34,777 nt of DNA from Rossellomorea vietnamensis (GTDB lineage: Bacteria; Bacillota; Bacilli; Bacillales; Bacillaceae_B): the NCBI RefSeq assembly GCF_008180415.1, contig NZ_VTEI01000002.1:676522-711298 (forward strand), in the 5' to 3' direction. The notes under the pieces were generated by a model that was not told the DNA's origin, made no database searches, and was given only the letters and a program-made list of their open reading frames with translations. Of the stretch, positions 7,362-15,132 are shown piece after piece (within the stretch, counting starts at the first letter, position 1; each line of letters begins with the position of its first letter). The position numbers were made by a program, and so were the translations under genes.

Positions 7362-8864
7362 GTGAAACATAATGATACGCCATCAACTTTATTAATGATT
7401 TTCGGAGCAACTGGAGATTTGGCTAAAAGGAAGCTTTTTCCTTCTCTGTATCACCTCTTTAGAAAAGGAAAAATCGCTAAAAACTTCGCCGTTATAGGTG
7501 TGGCACGACGCGAGCTTTCTAATGAGGAATTCCAGGCACATGTTAAGGAATCGGTCCTGAAATCCATCGGCAAAGATGAGAACATCGAAGAATTCGTCTC
7601 TCATTTTTATTATCAGTCCAATGACGTGGCCGACAGTAATTCATACATAGAGTTAAATAAGCTGGCTGTACAATTGGATGAACAGTACGAATTGCAAGGA
7701 AATCGAATTTTCTATCTAGCAATGGCACCGGAGTTCTTCGGCACCATCACAGACCATTTGAAACAAGACGGCTTAACGGACACGCAAGGATTCAAGCGCC
7801 TGGTGATAGAAAAACCATTCGGGCATGACCTTGCTTCTGCAGAAGTCCTGAACAATCAAATTCGTGCAGCGTTCTCAGAGAAAGAAATCTACCGTATTGA
7901 CCATTACCTTGGAAAAGAAATGGTTCAAAACATCGAAGTCATCCGTTTTGCAAATGCCCTTTTTGAACCTTTATGGAACAGCCGCTTCATTTCGAACATC
8001 CAGGTGACTTCCAGTGAGGAACTGGGCGTCGAGGACCGCGGCCGGTACTATGAAAAGAGCGGAGCCTTAAGGGATATGGTCCAGAACCATATGATGCAGA
8101 TGGTCGCTCTTCTGGCAATGGAACCGCCGATCAAATTGACGACAGATGAAATCAGAAGCGAAAAGGTCAAGGTGCTTAGAGCCCTTCGCCCGATGAAGCA
8201 GGAAGAAGTGAAAGATTATTTTGTCAGGGGACAATACGATGCTGGATTCATCAACAATGCAGAAGTTCCTGGGTACCGTGCAGGAAGCAATGTTGATCCT
8301 GAGTCCAATACAGAAACATTTGTCGCCGGAAAACTGATGATCGATAACTTCCGCTGGGCAGGCATGCCATTCTATATCCGCACGGGAAAAAGAATGAAAG
8401 CCAAGTCGACCAAGATAGTCATCCAGTTCAAGGATATTCCGATGAACCTTTATTACAATACCGATAAACAGCTGTCGCCGAACCTTTTGGTCATTCATAT
8501 CCAGCCCGAAGAAGGAATCACCCTTCACTTGAATGCCAAGAAAACCGGCCAGAACATTGAGACTACACCGGTCAAACTTAACTTTGTAAACAATGGAGTC
8601 GACGGCATGAACACGCCAGAAGCTTACGAAAAGCTTCTGCATGACTGCATGCGCGGCGACGCAACGAACTTTACACACTGGGATGAAGTGAAACTTTCCT
8701 GGGCATTTACGGATACCATATCTAATGTTTGGGAAAACACAACTGAAGAAGAATTCCCTAACTATGAATCAGGAACAATGGGGCCCTTAGCCGCAGACAA
8801 ACTGCTGGCACAGGATGGATTCTTCTGGTGGCCATTCTCTGAACTCGAAGTCGACGACTGTTAA
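7362..8864 (+). CDS. zwf: Glucose-6-phosphate 1-dehydrogenase
   Basis: 500 residues. It oxidises glucose 6-phosphate to 6-phosphogluconolactone with NADP+, the entry step of the oxidative pentose phosphate pathway. The dinucleotide motif GATGDLA is at residues 15-21, EKPFGHDL near 150-157, and the substrate-site signature RIDHYLGKE at 178-186. The second half (MVQNHMMQMVALLAMEPP, FYIRTGKRM, LLVIHIQPEEGI) is typical of bacterial Zwf. The frame opens at 7308, but GTG 7362 has GAGG 8 bases upstream and matches the length of B. subtilis Zwf. The partner enzyme gndA is in this window at 15239, separated by an accessory insertion. The cyclase-family gene follows 24 bases after its stop, apparently cotranscribed. 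Confidence 0.96.
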   Translation: MKHNDTPSTLLMIFGATGDLAKRKLFPSLYHLFRKGKIAKNFAVIGVARRELSNEEFQAHVKESVLKSIGKDENIEEFVSHFYYQSNDVADSNSYIELNKLAVQLDEQYELQGNRIFYLAMAPEFFGTITDHLKQDGLTDTQGFKRLVIEKPFGHDLASAEVLNNQIRAAFSEKEIYRIDHYLGKEMVQNIEVIRFANALFEPLWNSRFISNIQVTSSEELGVEDRGRYYEKSGALRDMVQNHMMQMVALLAMEPPIKLTTDEIRSEKVKVLRALRPMKQEEVKDYFVRGQYDAGFINNAEVPGYRAGSNVDPESNTETFVAGKLMIDNFRWAGMPFYIRTGKRMKAKSTKIVIQFKDIPMNLYYNTDKQLSPNLLVIHIQPEEGITLHLNAKKTGQNIETTPVKLNFVNNGVDGMNTPEAYEKLLHDCMRGDATNFTHWDEVKLSWAFTDTISNVWENTTEEEFPNYESGTMGPLAADKLLAQDGFFWWPFSELEVDDC

Positions 8865-8888
8865 TATTTCTTGAAAGGATGATGCACA

Positions 8889-9509
8889 ATGAAAATTTAT
8901 GACATTACTGCACCGATTTTTAACGGAATGCCGGTATATAAGAACAAGCCGGAAAAACAGCCGCAAATCAATACAAATACAAACGGACATGTGACCGAGT
9001 CAAGGATCTCCATGGATGTTCATACAGGAACCCATGTGGACGCCCCTCTTCATATGATCAATGACGGAGAAACAATCGAAACAATTGATATCCAGCAGCT
9101 TGTCCGACCTGTTAAAGTACTGGACCTGACCTCTGTCGAAGAAAAGATCACCAAGAAAGATATCGAAAACTATGATATCCAGGAAAATGATTTCCTTCTT
9201 TTTAAAACAAAGAACTCCTGGGATACAGAGTTTAACTTTGAATTCATCTATGTAGCAGAAGACGCAGCCGCATACTTGAAGGAAAAGAAAGTGGCCGGAA
9301 CGGGAATCGATTCTCTTGGCATCGAAAGAGCCCAGGAAGGACATCCGACTCACAGAACCCTGATGGGCAGCCGTATCATCATCATGGAAGGCCTTCAGTT
9401 GAAAGACATTGAAGAAGGCTCCTACTTCATGGTAGCTGCACCATTAAAAATTGAAGGCACGGATGCATCGCCTGCACGTGTTATTTTGATGGATGAATTG
9501 ATCGGATAA
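8889..9509 (+). CDS. Cyclase family protein (kynurenine formamidase-like)
   Basis: 206-residue metal-dependent hydrolase of the cyclase/arylformamidase family. The signature HTGTHVDAPLH (residues 45-55) carries the metal ligands His45, His49 and Asp51; a second conserved region is GIDSLGIERAQ and HPTHRTLMG. Members hydrolyse N-formylkynurenine or related amides and lactones. No tryptophan-degradation genes are nearby, so the true substrate is open. The start ATG follows AAAGGATGATG. The gap to zwf is 24 bases and a strong terminator follows, so zwf and this gene form a two-gene operon; a role in clearing a sugar-lactone or other by-product is only speculation. Confidence 0.85.
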   Translation: MKIYDITAPIFNGMPVYKNKPEKQPQINTNTNGHVTESRISMDVHTGTHVDAPLHMINDGETIETIDIQQLVRPVKVLDLTSVEEKITKKDIENYDIQENDFLLFKTKNSWDTEFNFEFIYVAEDAAAYLKEKKVAGTGIDSLGIERAQEGHPTHRTLMGSRIIIMEGLQLKDIEEGSYFMVAAPLKIEGTDASPARVILMDELIG

Positions 9510-9524
9510 CAAAATATTTATAGT

Positions 9525-9560
9525 AAAAAGACTCGTCAGATATTCTGGCGAGTCTTTTTT
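9525..9560. terminator. Bidirectional terminator between the zwf operon and the UPF0158 gene
   Basis: AAAAAGACTCGTCAGA pairs with TCTGGCGAGTCTTTTTT around a very short loop. T-runs are present on both strands, so it can end the plus-strand zwf operon and the minus-strand UPF0158 transcript. Confidence 0.9.
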
Positions 9561-9578
9561 ACATCATCTCGATTCTAC

Positions 9579-10043
9579 TTAAACATAGCTGATCTCGTTG
9601 TCCCTGCACCATTCAATGGCAATTTGTTTAAACTTTTCTGTTCTGAAGGAGTACCATTGGTCATTCAAACCCCACTCGGCGATTGTATCCTTGAACCTTC
9701 TGAAAGCGCCGCTCCCTCTAATCGTTCTTAAAAGATCATTTTTTTGTTCTTCATTGGAAATAGAGAGACAAAAATCTTCCATGATGTCGTATTCATTGAT
9801 ATCAAACTTGGTTGGAAGTTCCCTGTAATCTTCAAAGTTCTCGACCACTTCCATAGCTTCCATCCGCTGTTCCTGCTGCCACTGGGGCAGGTGATCAAAT
9901 GGCTCTTCGTCTTCAGCTGCAGCCAGTTCATCTGATGAAACGGAAACTACTTTTCCTGTTTTTATATTCAATAAATTCCTCCATTCGTCAATCTGGAATT
10001 CCATATGTTCAACTATATCCTCAATTTTTGCTTTAGCCTTCAT
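9579..10043 (-). CDS. UPF0158 family protein
   Basis: 154 residues, acidic and soluble. The family hallmarks are the central KFDINEYDIMEDFC, the RGSGAFRRFKD segment and the C-terminal WYSFRTEKFKQIAIEWC. Family function is unknown. The frame is open to a GTG at 10052, but AGAGGTG followed 6 bases later by the ATG at 10043 is the likely initiation site. A possible 29-codon ORF ends inside this Shine-Dalgarno site. No signal peptide or membrane segment. Confidence 0.85.
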   Translation of the reverse strand: MKAKAKIEDIVEHMEFQIDEWRNLLNIKTGKVVSVSSDELAAAEDEEPFDHLPQWQQEQRMEAMEVVENFEDYRELPTKFDINEYDIMEDFCLSISNEEQKNDLLRTIRGSGAFRRFKDTIAEWGLNDQWYSFRTEKFKQIAIEWCRDNEISYV

Positions 10044-10048
10044 CAAGA

Positions 10049-10138
10049 TCACCTCTTTTTTTCTTCTATGATAACAATCTTTCTGTTTTGGATAAATGCT
10101 GCATTTATAAGTTCTTGAATAGTTTCCCTTCCGGCCAT
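10049..10138 (-). CDS. Possible 29-aa leader ORF overlapping the UPF0158 ribosome site
   Basis: ATG at 10138 to TGA at 10049-10051, encoding a peptide beginning MAGRETIQEL and ending IIEEKKR. Its stop lies in the AGAGGTGATC Shine-Dalgarno site of the next gene, the geometry of translational coupling. Against it: no good ribosome site 5-10 bases upstream (GAGGAG is about 18 bases away) and no family I recognise. Confidence 0.25.
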   Translation of the reverse strand: MAGRETIQELINAAFIQNRKIVIIEEKKR

Positions 10139-10152
10139 CGTAAATTGTTTGA

Positions 10153-10626
10153 TTATCTCCTCACTAAAAGAGCCCGAATACCCGCAGCAGCCAAAATGAT
10201 GAGGAGCAGCGCCACAAAAGTATAAAAATTAAAGAAAATTGAATTAGAATAAGTATTTATAAGATCAACCTGCGACACATTTTCAAACGATGGGTTCTGC
10301 TCCACTATCAGCAAGCGGAGTTCAGCAGCTTTTTTGATTGAGACAGCCAAAATTAAGCCAATTACGGCACAACTGATGATAGTTAAGTTTTTTACTGACT
10401 TTGTTGTCACAGATGCAATCAACTTGTTGAAAAGCCAATAACTGCCGTAAATGAATATAAGGAGAAAAGGAGATAAAACCACGAAAGGAAAAAGACCAGG
10501 GTTGCCGTTTCCTCCTCCCAATCCGCTTTCAGTCAATAAAGGTTCGGTCAGGTTATTTCCTAAGATATACATCATTATTGTCGCCAACACACTGATAAAA
10601 TATATACCGAGATAAATCACCCTCAA
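10153..10626 (-). CDS. Hypothetical membrane protein, about 4 TM segments
   Basis: 157 residues from a TTG start. I do not recognise the family. Hydrophobic helices are visible near the start (VIYLGIYFISVLATIMMYIL), then FPFVVLSPFLLIFIYGSYWLF, LTIISCAVIGLILAVS and, near the C-terminus, FYTFVALLLIILAAAGIRAL, with a glycine-rich outside or loop segment (SGLGGGNGNP) between the first two. The frame opens at 10695, but the TTG at 10626 directly follows a GGGGGA ribosome site. It ends in positive residues (VRR). Minus-strand neighbours on both sides suggest a loose cluster with the 70-aa membrane protein and UPF0158. Confidence 0.6.
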   Translation of the reverse strand: MRVIYLGIYFISVLATIMMYILGNNLTEPLLTESGLGGGNGNPGLFPFVVLSPFLLIFIYGSYWLFNKLIASVTTKSVKNLTIISCAVIGLILAVSIKKAAELRLLIVEQNPSFENVSQVDLINTYSNSIFFNFYTFVALLLIILAAAGIRALLVRR

Positions 10627-10756
10627 ATTAGATCCCCCGCTTTTCAAAAGCTCACCTGCATAATTTAGATGACTAATAGTTTGATGCGCTCCCAATGAAT
10701 ACAGTCCTTCTCATTCAGAAAGTATGGATTATGGGTTCACGCCTGGATGCGTCCTC

Positions 10757-10969
10757 TCAGATACTATTCTTATTCTTTTCAAGTTTTTTCTTATAATTGA
10801 GGTCGATAACAATATCTCCGACCCCCATTGCGATGAGTCCATTCAGCAAAGCAAAAAGCGGAATGACAACTCCTCCTCCGCCATCCAAGATTAAATTCAT
10901 AACCATTAATACAATACTAAAAAAGACAAAAGCTATACCCAATACATATAATATTTGACCTACAAGCAA
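10757..10969 (-). CDS. Small hypothetical membrane protein, two TM segments
   Basis: 70 residues. Two hydrophobic stretches (about 4-28 and 34-56) are separated by a DGGGG turn, followed by a lysine-rich tail (NYKKKLEKNKN). The TTG start is supported by GGAGAGGAG four bases upstream. No family is recognised. It lies between the GNAT gene (104 bases upstream) and the 157-aa membrane protein; in that gap, around 11015-11055, are overlapping inverted repeats without a T-run. Confidence 0.6.
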   Translation of the reverse strand: MLVGQILYVLGIAFVFFSIVLMVMNLILDGGGGVVIPLFALLNGLIAMGVGDIVIDLNYKKKLEKNKNSI

Positions 10970-11073
10970 TTTTCTCCTCTCCTTTAAAAAAATGAAATGA
11001 TCCTTTCTAATGAGATAGCTGAAGGAGGGAGATATAGATTCAGCTCCCTCTTTAATAAAAGTCTATTTCCATT

Positions 11074-11637
11074 TTATTTTATCACCGAATAAAAACAAGT
11101 GTCAGTCAGCTTGCTGCCATCCGCGGATAGGTCATCATTTCTCAGCGTGCCCTCAAATGCAAAACCAAGTTTCTCAGGAATAGAACGGCTTTTGAGGTTG
11201 GTTGATTCACATCTGATTTCAATTCTCCTGAATCCGATATGATTTAATCCTAAGTCCGCTATGCCCTTTACAGCTTCGGTCATATATCCATTACCACTGA
11301 ACTTAGTGTTAATCCAATAACCGATTTCACATTTAGGAATGTCCCAGTCAATCCCCTGGAGACTGGTGGTTCCGATGAATTCATTGGTCTCTTTAAGGAA
11401 GATAAGAAAACGAAAGCTATCTCTTTGCAGAAATTTAATATGAGCATTTCTCAAGTTAACCTCTGTTTCCTCAACAGCTGGAATTTCCTGCGCGAATGGA
11501 AGCCAGGCTTTTAGCTCAGGAAAAGATTCTCTGATTGCCCGGTTAACAACTTCACCATCCCCGGTTTGGCGGGGTGCCCGAAGAAGCAGTCTCTCTATTT
11601 CAATTTGTAAAGGAACATCTAATAATATTGGATTCAT
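11074..11637 (-). CDS. GNAT family N-acetyltransferase (RimJ/RimL type)
   Basis: 187 residues. The fold is that of RimJ/RimL ribosomal-protein or small-molecule acetyltransferases: N-terminal IERLLLRAP, central IGTTSLQGID and CEIGYWINTKF, the acetyl-CoA loop FSGNGYMTEA, then the RIEIRCESTNLKSRSIPEKLGF signature. It would transfer an acetyl group from acetyl-CoA to an amine; the acceptor is unknown. The frame opens with GTG at 11646, but AAAGGTG about 6 bases before the ATG at 11637 makes that the likely start. It is the first gene downstream of a T-box leader with its own consensus promoter, so its expression probably depends on the charging state of a tRNA, unusual for a GNAT enzyme. Its 3' neighbours may be cotranscribed. 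Confidence 0.85.
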   Translation of the reverse strand: MNPILLDVPLQIEIERLLLRAPRQTGDGEVVNRAIRESFPELKAWLPFAQEIPAVEETEVNLRNAHIKFLQRDSFRFLIFLKETNEFIGTTSLQGIDWDIPKCEIGYWINTKFSGNGYMTEAVKGIADLGLNHIGFRRIEIRCESTNLKSRSIPEKLGFAFEGTLRNDDLSADGSKLTDTCFYSVIK

Positions 11638-11746
11638 AGAACTCACCTTTCTGAAATACTAGTTTATAGTAAAGCCGGATTATCGTAAAAATTTCTAAAT
11701 TGATTTACTCTCAATGAGCACAACATCGACTCATTTTTTGGACAAT

Positions 11747-12040
11747 AAAAAAACTCCCACCCCCAAGAAAATGATTCTTGAGGACGAGAGTTATCACTTC
11801 GCGGTACCACCTCAGTTTGTTGATATGTCGCCATACCAACCTCTTCAGGTACTGTCATACCCTATCTTCATAACGGAAGAACCCGTCTCGCTATCCCTAA
11901 TGCGGTTCATTAGATTGGCAAGAAGCTCCGAGGCTTTATTCATCAAGGCGGATATTGCTCCTTTTCAGCGGGAGGGAGCTCTCTGTAAATATCTACTTCC
12001 TGACTACTGTTCTCATCAACGCTCGATTATATCGAATTTT
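11747..12040 (-). promoter_or_regulatory. T-box riboswitch leader (lysine-type specifier likely)
   Basis: The conserved T-box AGGTGGTACCGCG reads on the minus strand at 11800-11812. It is followed by an intrinsic terminator (CTCTCGTCCTCAAGAA paired with TTCTTGGGGGTGGGAG, then seven T, ending near 11747). Upstream is stem I with the AGTA and GAA loop-E pieces; the specifier loop reads GAA-T-AAA-G, so the specifier is AAA or, one base shifted, AAG, both lysine. The UGGU of the T-box fits a tRNA ending ACCA, as expected for tRNA-Lys. Uncharged tRNA would favour antitermination into the GNAT gene 110 bases downstream. The T-box call is firm; the amino acid rests on a hand fold. Confidence 0.88.
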
Positions 12041-12046
12041 CTAAAG

Positions 12047-12075
12047 ATTATATCCTTTATCGTTGCACTTGTCAA
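12047..12075 (-). promoter_or_regulatory. Consensus sigma-A promoter of the T-box leader
   Basis: On the minus strand TTGACA (12070-12075), exactly 17 bases, then TATAAT (12047-12052): a perfect match to the sigma-A consensus. Strong constitutive initiation with control by antitermination is the usual T-box arrangement. Confidence 0.92.
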
Positions 12076-12129
12076 AGTCATTTGTGACATCCCTGCTGGT
12101 TTTTATTACACACAAATAAAATCTATTAA

Positions 12130-12396
12130 TTATCTATTATCTATCATTCCTAAGATTTTTCCCCTCAACCTCTTAGAGCGATATTCACTTCGCTGAACTT
12201 TCTCCACCTTTGCCCAGCCATTAAGGTAACGAATATCAGGGTCCTCTTCTATAGCTCTCTTATGTTCTTTATACACTTGCTAGAACCATTCTAAGGATTG
12301 AAGCTTTTCAATATTTTTATTGATTTCTTCTTCCGGCATGCCGCGCAGAAACATTTGCATCGCCATACCGATATTGGCAAGGATTTCAATGATCAC
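12130..12396 (-). pseudogene. Broken small gene with one in-frame stop, family unknown
   Basis: From a GTG at 12396 (GGAG about 9 bases upstream) the frame encodes a peptide starting MIIEILANIGMAM and running to SLEWF, then TAG at 12280-12282. The same frame continues as QVYKEHKRAIEEDPDIRYLNGW for about 49 more codons to a TAA at 12130. Protein-like composition on both sides of a single stop suggests a nonsense mutation (one base from CAG or AAG). I do not recognise the family. Confidence 0.5.
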
Positions 12397-12525
12397 TCTG
12401 TCCCAACTCCATCTATAGGTTAATAACAGTTTTCACGAATGAAATCCAGCAAGGTTTCCTTTTGCTTTAACAATTTTCAGCAGCAGCTTTATTTACTACT
12501 GCAAACTTAAGTAACTTCCTTCCTG

Positions 12526-13794
12526 TCACCCCGCCCTTTCAGCATTTTCAGGAGTAGAAACCGCCACTGTAAGATAGCCATAAAATTTAGACAGGGGAAA
12601 GATCAGGCTGACTGCAATTAGACAAAGACCGCCTGCAGTAACTGTCCATAATGGCCCAGCAAGAGTGGCAAGCCATCCTCCGAGCAGAAGCCCGCCTAGC
12701 AGGCTTCCATTAAAGCAGGTTGTCAGGATTCCGGAGATCCTCCCGAGAAGTTCTTCCGGCACTCCCTGCATCAGCATGCTGTTCAAAGGGATATTGATGA
12801 ATGGATTAGCGGCTCCGATCAAGCTCATCCATATATAGAGGGAAACAAGCGGGACCATTGTATGTAAGTCATACACAGGAATCACTACTGCCGCTAATAG
12901 TCCTGAAAAACCAAAAGAATACATGATAAGCGCCTTATTGCTGACCTTTTTCATAAGGAGTGGAACAGCAAGGGCACCAAGAATGCCAAAAGCCCCTTCA
13001 AGAGATTCCATCATACCGAAATGCACCTGGCTGACTTCAAACACATTGAGGATAATCGCGTACACATTGGCGCTTACAATACTCAGCACGAAAACAGCGG
13101 AGGTAAGAAGGATGAATATTCCTGTGATAAACCGGTTACTGGTTACTGACTGAAGTCCCTGCTTCAGGGATATCAGATAAGAGATCCCCGCCTCTTGATG
13201 ACTTTTCTCTTCTTCTCTATTATCCAGCTTCAACCTCAGCAGAAACAAGGCCGATATGAGAAAAGTAGCTGCATCCAATATGAAAATCAGTGAAATATGG
13301 TCAATCAGCAAAAGAAATCCTCCAATGGAAGGAGCGATGATCATCATCATCATGTAGGTGGATTGAGAAAGGCTCACAGCTGCCGGTATCTCATCCTTTC
13401 TCATAATGGTCGGTATGACAGCGGACTTCGCTGGTTCAAAGAAGACAGCCCCGATTCCCTGCATAAATATCAGGAAGAGCAGCAGCGTGATGGATGACTG
13501 GCCGGCGATCATTAATAGAACAATCACAAACCGGTATAAATCGGCACCGATCATCATTCTCTTTCTTGAGAACCGATCAACCAATGGGCCAACGAGTGTA
13601 CCGAACAACATTCCAGGAAGGTGACGGGCAATAAGAATGTAACCAAACACCATGGGATTGCTGGTCAACTCGGAAGCCAGAAATAATATTAACAAATGAG
13701 AAATTCCATCTCCTAATTCAGAGATCACCTGAGCAGACCATAATCGACGATAAGAACGGTTTTTGAGTAATTGGAACAAAGACATTCCCTCCAT
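12526..13794 (-). CDS. MFS transporter (MFS_3/EntS-like exporter)
   Basis: 422 residues with about 12 predicted membrane helices, the usual length of the family. The N-terminus LFQLLKNRSYRRLWSAQVIS and the loop-2 motif DRFSRKRMM (the GxLxDRxxRRR-type MFS motif) place it with drug or siderophore exporters of the MFS_3 group. The substrate is not readable. The start is uncertain: the frame begins with ATG at 13794 without a clear ribosome site, while GGAGGG lies inside the first codons and would better serve the ATG at 13785 or the TTG two codons later. It is divergent from an ArsR-like regulator with a perfect 18-bp palindrome between them, typical of a regulator-transporter pair. Confidence 0.88.
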   Translation of the reverse strand: MEGMSLFQLLKNRSYRRLWSAQVISELGDGISHLLILFLASELTSNPMVFGYILIARHLPGMLFGTLVGPLVDRFSRKRMMIGADLYRFVIVLLMIAGQSSITLLLFLIFMQGIGAVFFEPAKSAVIPTIMRKDEIPAAVSLSQSTYMMMMIIAPSIGGFLLLIDHISLIFILDAATFLISALFLLRLKLDNREEEKSHQEAGISYLISLKQGLQSVTSNRFITGIFILLTSAVFVLSIVSANVYAIILNVFEVSQVHFGMMESLEGAFGILGALAVPLLMKKVSNKALIMYSFGFSGLLAAVVIPVYDLHTMVPLVSLYIWMSLIGAANPFINIPLNSMLMQGVPEELLGRISGILTTCFNGSLLGGLLLGGWLATLAGPLWTVTAGGLCLIAVSLIFPLSKFYGYLTVAVSTPENAERAG

Positions 13795-13822
13795 TAATTA
13801 AATATATTTTGTAAACGTGTAT

Positions 13823-13840
13823 GTTAAAATTAATTTTAAC
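13823..13840. promoter_or_regulatory. Perfect 18-bp palindrome between MFS gene and regulator
   Basis: GTTAAAATTAATTTTAAC equals its own reverse complement over all 18 bases. It lies 28 bases before the MFS start and 71 bases before the regulator start, where a repressor would act on both. An extended -10 (TG-A-TAAAAT, about 13868-13876) for the regulator lies 28 bases downstream. Confidence 0.6.
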
Positions 13841-13910
13841 GCCTTTAATATTTTTCAGCGTAATAATCTGATAAAATAGATAGAGCAAAACAAAGTGAGA
13901 GGTGATTGGC

Positions 13911-14465
13911 TTGAAGATTGATAATCTGGAAGTGGCTAAAGCCATTTTTGACCCGAAGCTGGAAAGGATTATTACTAGCGTAAAATTCAGCAGCAAAACA
14001 GTAAAAGAGATTGCATCAGAACTGGATGAAAAGCAATCACGCCTCTATTATCCAATCCAAAAGCTGCAGAATCTTGGTTTGATCATGGTGGTAGAGGAAA
14101 GAAAGGTAGGAAATATACTCGAGAAGTACTATTCCTCCAAGCATCTTTATGAAGATGACATTGCCTACAGTTTCGAAGGCGAATTTGCCATGGAACACAG
14201 GGAGTTTCTGATCTCCAAGATGATGTTCAGTTTAAATAAGGGATTCAATGTATTAAAGAATGATTTAGAAGGTGATCCGGCAAGGCAGGAGAGCAATGCG
14301 ATGTATACGGAATACGGTTTGGAACTTACCCCTGAAGAATGGCAGCACCTGAATGATGAAGTGAGGAAGCTGGTGGATAAACGAGAGGGGAAGAACGAAA
14401 AAAAAGAAGGCGTAAAACCTTATAAAATGATTCTCTTTTCTTATAAAGATGAGGAGAATTATTAA
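13911..14465 (+). CDS. ArsR/HTH_20-type winged-helix regulator
   Basis: 184 residues. The N-terminal winged helix (about 5-85) shows the ArsR-like pattern: FDPKLERIITSVKFSSKTVKEIASELDEKQSRLYYPIQKLQNLGLI, then a wing (MVVEERKVGNILEKYYS). The C-terminal half is helical and charged, ending in a lysine-rich stretch, and probably senses or dimerises. No cysteine cluster for metal sensing is visible. The frame opens with GTG at 13902, but AGAGGTG sits about 6 bases before the TTG at 13911, which is the likely start. It is divergent from an MFS exporter and probably represses it. Confidence 0.82.
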   Translation: MKIDNLEVAKAIFDPKLERIITSVKFSSKTVKEIASELDEKQSRLYYPIQKLQNLGLIMVVEERKVGNILEKYYSSKHLYEDDIAYSFEGEFAMEHREFLISKMMFSLNKGFNVLKNDLEGDPARQESNAMYTEYGLELTPEEWQHLNDEVRKLVDKREGKNEKKEGVKPYKMILFSYKDEENY

Positions 14466-14518
14466 AGAAAGCTCTCCAGTAAGACGAGGGCACTGAAAAG
14501 AGTTCACAAAGTAGTAAA

Positions 14519-14562
14519 AGCAGAACCGTTAACTCCAAAGAGCGGTTCTGCCTTTCATTTTT
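14519..14562 (+). terminator. Terminator of the ArsR-like regulator
   Basis: GCAGAACCG (14520-14528) pairs with CGGTTCTGC (14543-14551) around a 14-base loop, followed by CTTTCATTTTT. The broken T-tract makes it weaker than others here. Confidence 0.7.
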
Positions 14563-14581
14563 AAAGTTTTAATGAAAAAGT

Positions 14582-14829
14582 GTTGATTTCCGTTCCAGTT
14601 GCACGACTCCGCGGGGCGGGCGGTGAGCCTCCTCGGCTTCGCCTGTATATAAAGTGGAAGCGCCCCGATCAGGCCCGACAGGCAAATGTTCCGAAGAGAA
14701 AAAAGGCGGTCTTCCTTTTATTCTCTTCGGGTTATTTGACCCCGAGGGACTGGGCGCTGGAACTGGATTGGGGGTCTCACCTGTCCCGCTAGTCCCGCAG
14801 GAGGTCGCGCACCCTCCACTCTAATCAAC
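14582..14829. repeat. Dispersed repeat A with repeat B inserted in its loop
   Basis: The left arm (14582-14646, GTTGATTTCCGTTCCAG ... CGGTGAGCCTCCTCGG) and right arm (14769-14829, GGGTCTCACC ... CTAATCAAC) are imperfect inverted repeats of each other. This GC-rich foldback element is common between genes in Bacillaceae. The arms are separated by a 120-bp copy of repeat B. Reduced pieces of A recur at 31702-31745 and 34191-34240. No protein is encoded. Confidence 0.8.
14651..14767. repeat. Dispersed repeat B, copy 1 (nested in repeat A)
   Basis: GGAAGCGCCCCGATCAGGCC ... GGGACTGGGCGCTGGAACTGGA, with an inner hairpin CCGAAGAGAA ... TTCTCTTCGG. It matches the copies at 19424-19549 and 19550-19674. 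The ends themselves are complementary (AGCGCC / GGCGCT). Confidence 0.8.
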
Positions 14830-15132
14830 CTGGAGAAAAAAATACTATTCACTGCCAAGGGATTACTTTTTAATAGAACCATCGATTTAAGTATGTTGTT
14901 TTCAAGGGAAACAACTATCATAGAAGTTCAGTAAGTTATATGGATCTATATGATATAATCCTCCCTTATGACGATAATACGAAGAAATAAATTAATAAAT
15001 CACTTTTTCCTTTCTTTTCAGGGAGCTTGAGGATAAGTATTTTTCCTATTCTTATGTTCAGATATCGGCATGGATATACATGGTGCCATGGTTATATTTA
15101 CGGTAAAATATAAAAAGATTTAAAACAAGAAA
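14830..15132. other. Intergenic, nothing identified
   Basis: About 300 AT-rich bases. A TATAAT preceded by TGA occurs near 14950, but no gene follows it; the only ORF is 20 codons without a ribosome site. I see no RNA gene or conserved element. Confidence 0.4.

Noticed and set aside
12403..12465. Second gene remnant ending DFIRENCY
   Set aside because: Only about 18 codons between stops; too short to support.
14580..14792. 70-codon plus-strand ORF
   Set aside because: It lies entirely in nested repeats A and B.
14935..14965. Extended -10 promoter (TGA-TATAAT)
   Set aside because: No gene or structured RNA follows within 180 bases; probably chance in AT-rich DNA.
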